A stretch of DNA of 64,000 nucleotides from Anopheles merus (lineage: Eukaryota; Arthropoda; Insecta; Diptera; Culicidae), in contig NW_024427598.1 in NCBI RefSeq assembly GCF_017562075.2, forward strand, positions 1-64,000. The letters run 5' to 3'. Position 1 is the stretch's first letter. Each line of letters begins with the position of its first letter. This document shows positions 58,061 through 64,000 of the stretch, piece after piece. Made by a program: the position numbers and the translations under genes. The notes beneath the pieces were generated by a model, which saw nothing but the letters and a program-made list of their open reading frames with translations, was not told the origin of the DNA and did not search any database.

Positions 58061-59117
58061 TGACTACTTATGTGAATTTCATTCATTATTTACAACAAAT
58101 TGTTTTCTCAGACAAATCGTTCACATGATCACGGCACTCAAACGGTTTTAGAATGGAACAGAATGCTTCGAAACGAATGGCCAAATATTGGAATCATGCC
58201 GAGTGCCAAGATCAGGTGGATATCGTGGCATAAAAAATAAATACATTTGTTGTTCATACTTGCATATTATATTACATGTCTTCCAACCCGTTCTGCAATA
58301 TGGGAAAAGATCTAAATTTTATAACAGTTATTTGTTTAGTTAAAACAAGCTAAATTAATAACAAAAAAGAAGGATATTACAGATATTACAAATTGCACCA
58401 TAATACTAAACGCTACACCATTTTTGGTTTCACTTACCGCGATTTTTTTTGACGATTTTTTAAACGATACGCGACGAAGTGCGATGAATATTACTGTGAG
58501 CATGTGCGAGTGCGCAGGTGACACATACTGTGTGCGAGAAAGAGTGAACAGTTATCTTGCATGCAGCAAACAACAGCCGGACCAAACCGGTTTTGTGAAA
58601 AGAAAGGAACGCACGAACGATAGCACCTTGCTAACAACATTGAAGGAGCAACCCAACTGACATTTTATAGCACGAATAATCGGGAATTCGAGCAAATTCC
58701 CTTAAACTGGAGCCTTAAACTTCCCTTAAACTGCACCAGTTCAAGGGAATTTAGAAAAAGTCCTTTAAAATCATATGTGATGCGGCTTTTTCGTTACTTT
58801 CTTCTAGATTCGCTCGGAAACGATGTTTCCTATCGTTATAGTTGGCCATGTACCCAATTTATACTTCAATAATATCCATTTTTTATAGAATAGCGTCAGA
58901 CAAAATTAGCTTTTGTTTTTCATAAAAAAGCCATAGCTATGAATGAAAAATGAGATCGACGGCATCGTTCATCGATAGAGGAACGTCTAATTTACGATCA
59001 CACCAAATCTTGGCGCTTTCAACACACTTGATCACACAAAAACCCACAATTTCAGGCGTATCGAGTACTAATCGAGCAGATATGGTAAAACAATTTCGAG
59101 CAAATGTCACTTGGGAA

Positions 59118-59290
59118 AGGCCGGAACGGAGTGAACGGAAAGAACGAAATGAACGGAATGAACGAAATTAACGGAAAGAACGGAATGAATGGAATGAACG
59201 GAACGGAACGGAATGAACGGAAAGAACGGGATGAACGGAATGATCGGAACGGAACGGTTTTGTATAAAGGATCGGAACGGAACGGCCTAC
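59118..59290. repeat. Minisatellite of GGAA(C/T)G-type repeats
   Basis: About 25 imperfect copies of a 5-10 bp unit (GAACGGAAA, GAACGGAAT). It forms the right sub-terminal part of the hAT-like element. Confidence 0.85.
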
Positions 59291-59589
59291 AAAAAGAACG
59301 GAACTTTTTTACTGGGTTCGGACCGGAACGGCCAACCCTAACCCCAACACATTGCGGTTTTAGGTGCAAATTAGAGTTGTGCCTCAAGTACCTGAACTGT
59401 ACGATTCATTCAATTCATCCTAAAGAACGAACGACCTACGTTCATCTAATCAACGTTCTGCGATTCTTTATAAATCATAATGTACTGTTGGTCATCAAAA
59501 TATCGTCCTACCCGCTGTAATAACGAACGTCTTAGTACGTCAGGTCGTTCATTTCCCCCATACAAATATGAATGTAGATTGAATTAATC

Positions 59590-60885
59590 TGTAATGTGAT
59601 CGAACGTACGCGGGGCCGTCGTGCACCGTTTTTGCGGGGAGTCAGTCTTTACTGACATGAGCTGAGGTGGAACGAACTATTCGAAGCGGACTGATTTGAT
59701 CGTCCAGGCGATCATGGAAACCCGGAAGGAGTTTCCCTTACTGGAAATGTTGGAGTTTAGAAGCCTTACCTTGGGTAGGGGGACATAACTAAACTCTTGA
59801 AATAAGTTGGTACACGAAGTTTTTAGGAAGCGTAACGTCCTATCTTGGCAGTCCGAACGAATCTGACTTGCCACGGTCGGAATTGGTTTTATTTATACTC
59901 AATAAGTTTCGTACATTTGGTTTTGGTATGTGTTTTTGTCCTAATTAAAGGTTATGGATATGAGGTGCAATTTATACATTATATTGGAGTGAGGTGTCTA
60001 TGTTTTTACGAAGGTTCTGGAAAGTATAAACTGTTCTAGCTAAAGAACGGGTGCGTTCGTCGATCTTTGCCTACACTGCGCTTTTAGCAATAAGTTGCTA
60101 TGCGTTCTCTGATTGTCCACTTTACCGCAGTAACGCTTGAATTGCTTATGTTGCCCGTTTCGGTTGTTTTTGATAAGTGTGTCACGTCTGTTATTTGTTT
60201 GAATGGACGGCCTGAACTCTTCCGGTTGCGGTGCTATGGTATGATCTGATTTGCTGAATGTGTTAAAATGATTGTGTTACAATGGTGTGGTTTGGCTTTC
60301 TAAAATGTGTTACAATGTGTCTATAGCTGATAGTGTGTATTATAATAATTTCTGTATAGCAGATATGCTACAAATCGTCAACAACAAAATATTTCCAGAT
60401 TTTTCACCACAGTTTTGGCGAGACAATTTTTCGCAAATTTTTACGAAAAATTCATCAATATCATCAATCAATATTTAAAGAAACACGAACAATGTATGCA
60501 ACATTCCGTAGCCTATCTTCTATACAGAACTTATTAGAACATACAACCCTGAACAAAATGTGCGAAACCCATAACTTATTTTGAGTATAAATAAAACCAA
60601 TTCCGACCATGGCAAGTCAGATTTGTTCCGACTGTCAGGATAGGACTATGCCCATCCAACTTCTATCGACTTCTCATTTAAAGAGTTTAGTTATGTCCCC
60701 CAAGGTAAGTCCTCCAAACTCGAACGTTTCCAGTAAGTTAAATCCCTTCAGGGTTTCTATGATCGCCTGGAAGATCTAGTGTCGGAAAATTCCGCTCGGG
60801 CAAAGTTTTTATTCCACTTCGGTTCATGTCAGTAAAAACTGACCTACCGCGACGTGTACGTACGATCGATCGTGCCGTATGAACG
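59590..60885. mobile_element. Foldback element with ~300 bp inverted arms
   Basis: 59590-59910 and 60590-60885 are inverse, diverged copies (GGCGATCATGGAAACCC / GGGTTTCTATGATCGCC; ACTAAACTCTT / AAGAGTTTAGTT; CTGACTTGCCACGGTCGGAA / TTCCGACCATGGCAAGTCAG). The middle ~680 bp has no coding sequence. The exact ends and target duplication were not resolved. Confidence 0.75.
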
Positions 60886-61186
60886 CTAATCACATTACAA
60901 TTCTATCAAGATACAAAAAAAATATCGTTCTGACTAACCTGAACTTCGCATCAACCAAGTCATGCTGGCATTCAAAATGTATCCAAAAGTATCTGCGTGA
61001 CTCAATTCAATTTTCCGTTTCTACAACCATAAAGGCATGTCCAAAATATGCTGGTTTATTTGGTAGTATCCAATAAGCTCATCAGACAACAGCAACAGAT
61101 TCATCAACACCACCGCCATAAATTATAATTTATTGCACCTAACATGGTTTGTTGAAAGACATAGAAAGTTTGTGTTTCTCTACACC

Positions 61187-61198
61187 TCTCTCTTTATT

Positions 61199-61237
<39 letters not shown>

Positions 61238-61246
61238 TTCTCTCTC

Positions 61247-61302
<56 letters not shown>
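61187..61302. repeat. (CT)n microsatellite
   Basis: CT-rich tract with CTATCT and CTTT interruptions, running directly into an RTE-like fragment. Confidence 0.93.
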
Positions 61303-61304
<2 letters not shown>

Positions 61305-61385
61305 GACATGCCCCGAGCCATCGAATCCTGCCACCCTTCGCCACCGTAAGGATGCTCAGCAAGCTCGTGGTTCATCCTTCTCCTC
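61303..61385 (-). mobile_element. Short RTE-like fragment
   Basis: CATGCCCCGAGCCATCGAATCC.. matches 55377-55470 of the second RTE-like fragment (CATGCCCCAGCCAGCGAATCC..), with a small internal deletion. Like that one, it lies next to a (CT)n tract. Confidence 0.75.
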
Positions 61386-61576
61386 CAGAACTCCAGAATA
61401 CAGAAACTGCGTAGTGGTGGGCTGGATTTTTGCAATAAAAGGTGTGGGTGAGCCGGATGTGTCCAATCCGAAGCCGTAATAGGATTCTCTGGTCAAGACC
61501 ACCACCAAGGTGTGATGGATGGTCTTTCCATGGTGGTGTTGTGGTCTTGATGGTTCTCAGGAAAGAGCGATCGCTG

Positions 61577-61981
61577 CTAACCGTCGGCTGCTAACCATCT
61601 ATTGACGATGATGGTTTTGCTAAGGCGAATGAAATCTCGGCGTAGAAAAGTGTTATGGCAGCAGGCCGGGTTATTACGTCCTGCGTTTGCTAGACGGTCT
61701 GCTATTTCGTTTCCCTGGATACCTGTGTGACCAGGAATCCAGCAGAATGTGACTTTTGGTGATTTCGGTATATTGCAGAGATGTTCGATGATCGCGTCGT
61801 GGGTGGTTCCAAATTCAAGTGCTTGAAAGACACTTGCATTGTCTGTAAAAAATACGTTGGGTTTGTCTCTGCGCAGGCATTCGTCAGCTGCAATAATCAT
61901 GGCTATTGCTTCTGCGGTGAAGATTGAGGTATGGTCTGGTAGTCGAGTGGGCGCTATTGTCGATGCTGGAGTAGATTCCAT
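61577..61981 (-). pseudogene. RNase H domain of the I-clade element
   Basis: The longest open piece of the element, 134 codons. It carries FTDN and HTGIQGNEIADRLAN, the RNase H1-type active-site context that degrades RNA in RNA-DNA hybrids. Start and end are set by surrounding frame breaks, so it is a remnant rather than a gene. Confidence 0.8.
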
Positions 61982-62876
61982 AGCCAGAGGAGGAACTGTT
62001 TTGTACTGGTCCGTCTGTGAATATGAGATGATGGTTATGGTATTTTTACTGAATGAGTTGACCTTGTAAAATGACGGTTAGCAATGACACTATTGCAACC
62101 AGCCCGAAGCTGATTTTTGATGGTTCATTCTATTTGTGGTGGGCAGCAGTACCAGGGGCGACTACCGATTTGGATGAGTTTGGTGACTGAGGGGAGTGTT
62201 CGTTTTGTTAGCATGGTGAATTCGGCGTTTACCCTTTGGATAATAGCATCGGCCTTGATGTTTTTCTCCATTATTCGTCCTGCAGCTGCTATTATCTTGT
62301 CGGTTATGATGTGGTCCAAGGGTTGAAGTCCGCTTTCACAGAGAAGTGATGTTATGGGGCTCGTGACGAAAGCCCCGGTAGCATAGCGGATGGCGGTACC
62401 GGTAGAGTGGTGCAATTTGTTTTTGGAAACTTTCTCGTTGCCGGGAGACTATTTCGATGCCGTAGAGTAGTTTTGGTAGAAGCTAGCTATTGATGATTTG
62501 AAGTTGTGTTTGGCGGGAGGCGCGATGTTGACCGGTTCCAAGCATTCTGAAAAGATTAATGCAGTTCTTCGCTTCTCTTTTCACCGTGTAGTGTGTGCTT
62601 TAAATGTTAAGTGACGATCAAAAGTCACTCCTAGGATATCGGCTGTGCGTGTATTTGGTATTAATGAGTGATTGTATGTTTTGGTTTTAGTTGCTATTGC
62701 AGATGAGAAGTATTTTGGATTTGGAGTGTGAAATTGTGTAACCTGTCCAACGTGGCCATTTCTGAACTATATTGATTCCTCCTTGTAAAGTTCTATTGTA
62801 GGATGCTGAGACAAGAACTATATAATCAGTATACATTAAATATGTAATGTTACTGGGCATAGGGTGAAAGAGGGAT

Positions 62877-63490
62877 TCATTTCATTTCATTTCATTTATT
62901 AATTTCAATATGTCTGCCTCCGGGGTTGAACATATAATTGCTTAAAACCTAGTTAGCCCTATTGGAACTAACTAACTGTAACTTAACTAAACGAAGGGGA
63001 AATAGAAGGATGTAAGAGAATGGAAATCCATAGTGAAAGTAAATAAGCAGCGGATAAGAAGAAAATATTTAAAAAAAAAAATAATAATAATAATAATAAT
63101 AATAATTAATAAAAGAGACCTAATTAGAAAAATAACAAAGAGCCGGAACATAAATTAGAAATTAAAATCGCGGTAATGTTCATTGAATTGGCGCAAACAA
63201 ATTAGCCACGGGTCGTTGAAGCCAAACGCTGTATTGCGGAAAGGTATTTCAAGAGCAGTCCGATTTCTTAAACACCTGGAAGGAACATACCAACTAAGTT
63301 GGGAAAGCAAGTCTGGAGCATCTATATTCCCTCGTAACAAATTGCTGATAAATGACACACATGCTTTAGTTCGTCTAGATTCGAGGGTGTCGAGATTGAA
63401 CAATATGCAACGATCACTGTATGACGGTAATGCAGTGGTGGAATTTCCTAAGAGGCGACGATATAAGCACCTAGTGAAGCGCTTTTGCTA
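62877..63490 (-). mobile_element. 3' end of a Jockey/CR1-like non-LTR element inserted in the I-clade element
   Basis: Minus strand: CILFNLDTLESRRTKA, LLRGNIDAPDLLSQLSWYVP, RCLRNRTALEIPFR and a final HYRDFNF stop at about 63155. This is the usual C-terminus of these RTs. A ~280 bp 3' UTR with an (AAT)n run follows, and a (TGAAA)n tail lies at 62877-62900. 5'-truncated. Confidence 0.75.
63077..63107. repeat. (AAT)n microsatellite
   Basis: About eight AAT units after an A-run, inside the 3' UTR of the Jockey/CR1-like fragment. Confidence 0.9.
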
Positions 63491-64000
63491 CACTTCTACA
63501 CTACACTACACTATTCTACACTAATCAGGAAAAGTGTGGGGAGAAAATGGCACCCTGGGAACACCATTCTTTTGGACGTACAGGTCAGAAGATTGAGTAA
63601 AAATTAAATATTTAAATGTGCGATTTGAAACGATTTGTTTTCTGTTTTTAGAATGATTGGTGCAGATTTTTAGTTTTTACCGGAAAAAAATGTATACTTT
63701 CTGGAATATTACTTTGGAGCTTGTCTTAGGGTTAATTTTGAAAACAAATTAGCCCCAAGATAGATTTTTTGCAAATTTGATTGGCTTCTCGGTATTGATC
63801 GGCCAAGAGCGGGGTAAAAATATTGTTTCTTTTTTTGAGCGTTCAAGACTCTTGACTGCTTTTCGTCTAGTCTTAATGGCAAGGGCAACCGTTTTATTCC
63901 ACCAGGGGACGAACTTTCTGCCAACTGTACCCTTTGTGAGAGGGATACTAGTTAAAGCTGCGTTTGTTATTGTCTCTGGCAGTCAGCCTCCTTATATTTC

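Larger units (their letters stand above)
56713..59340. mobile_element. hAT-like non-autonomous element with a solo LTR inside
   Basis: Ends TAGTGTTGGGAATTCCGTT and the near inverse GGAACGGCCAACCCTA. The 8 bp flanks ATCCCAAC (56705-56712) and ACCCCAAC (59341-59348) differ by one base, as expected for an old hAT target duplication. Both ends carry GGAACG/CCGTT sub-terminal repeats, greatly expanded on the right. No transposase. Confidence 0.6.
61388..64000 (-). mobile_element. I-clade non-LTR retrotransposon, degenerate, interrupted
   Basis: Minus strand from the window edge: RKFVPWWNKT near 63910 (after the endonuclease), then KNGVP near 63570 and a decayed YTD catalytic block near 62830. The RT C-terminal (LHHSTGTAIRYATGAFVTSP) is near 62412. 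RNase H occupies about 61981-61577, with TAEAIAM, FTDNASVFQ and IPGHTGIQGNEIADRLA; its acidic and histidine residues are in place. The tail follows (RLRIGHIRLTHTFLL near 61470). RNase H after RT is characteristic of the I clade. Large parts of RT are missing or frame-shifted, and a second element (62877-63490) is inserted in RT. Confidence 0.8.

Noticed and set aside
59104..59520. A 138-residue frame of NGMNE/ERNERK repeats and its minus-strand counterpart
   Set aside because: Translation of the GGAACG minisatellite at the end of a hAT-like element.

Overview
The window is a piece of an insect nuclear genome, most likely a mosquito and probably Anopheles. That is an inference from an insect-type ASPP ortholog with short GT-AG introns, a Ty3/gypsy (mag-like) load, PIF/Harbinger, RTE-like and I-clade elements, and a tRNA-derived SINE. 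There is one clear host gene, a multi-exon ASPP ortholog on the + strand (33704-44400, 5' exons not identified). Almost everything else is nested mobile DNA.

1-19823 is a head-to-tail array of one Ty3/gypsy element. Five internal regions (the first and last partial) are separated by single shared 163-165 bp LTRs (738, 5894, 11063, 16216), with a period of about 5.16 kb. Each unit has a PBS fitting tRNA-Ser(GCU), a leader with a hairpin-forming ~75 bp tandem repeat, and a gag-pol region broken by many unit-specific 1-2 bp indels. All four readable units keep a 70-72 nt GT-AG intron inside the reverse transcriptase. The three units that extend far enough share the same in-frame TGA downstream of RT. 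The array ends abruptly inside a PIF/Harbinger transposase (19823-23106, three exons), whose second intron carries an RTE-like fragment. A convergent three-exon MADF-domain gene (24524-25747, minus) is probably the Harbinger partner gene.

26-33 kb is a nest of TIR elements and MITEs with readable target-site duplications (TTA or TAA for Harbinger-like, TA for Tc1/mariner-like). It includes a 265 bp near-perfect palindrome at 31351-31615.

33.7-44.4 kb is ASPP: coiled coil, low-complexity middle, ankyrin repeats, SH3 domain. Its introns hold a three-level nest of TA-flanked elements, a partial exon duplication, a SINE, (AT)n and (CT)n arrays and two MITEs. The first polyadenylation signal after the stop lies inside a MITE that begins 88 bp downstream.

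44.5-53.8 kb is a Russian-doll insertion: a TA-flanked MITE is split by an 8.9 kb long-inverted-repeat (foldback or MULE-like) element with a 9 bp target duplication. One arm of that element is split by a nearly intact Ty3/gypsy mag-like retrotransposon (45933-50245, minus; 5 bp target duplication). 53.8-64 kb holds RTE-like and I-clade non-LTR fragments, a hAT-like element containing a solo LTR, another foldback element and microsatellites.
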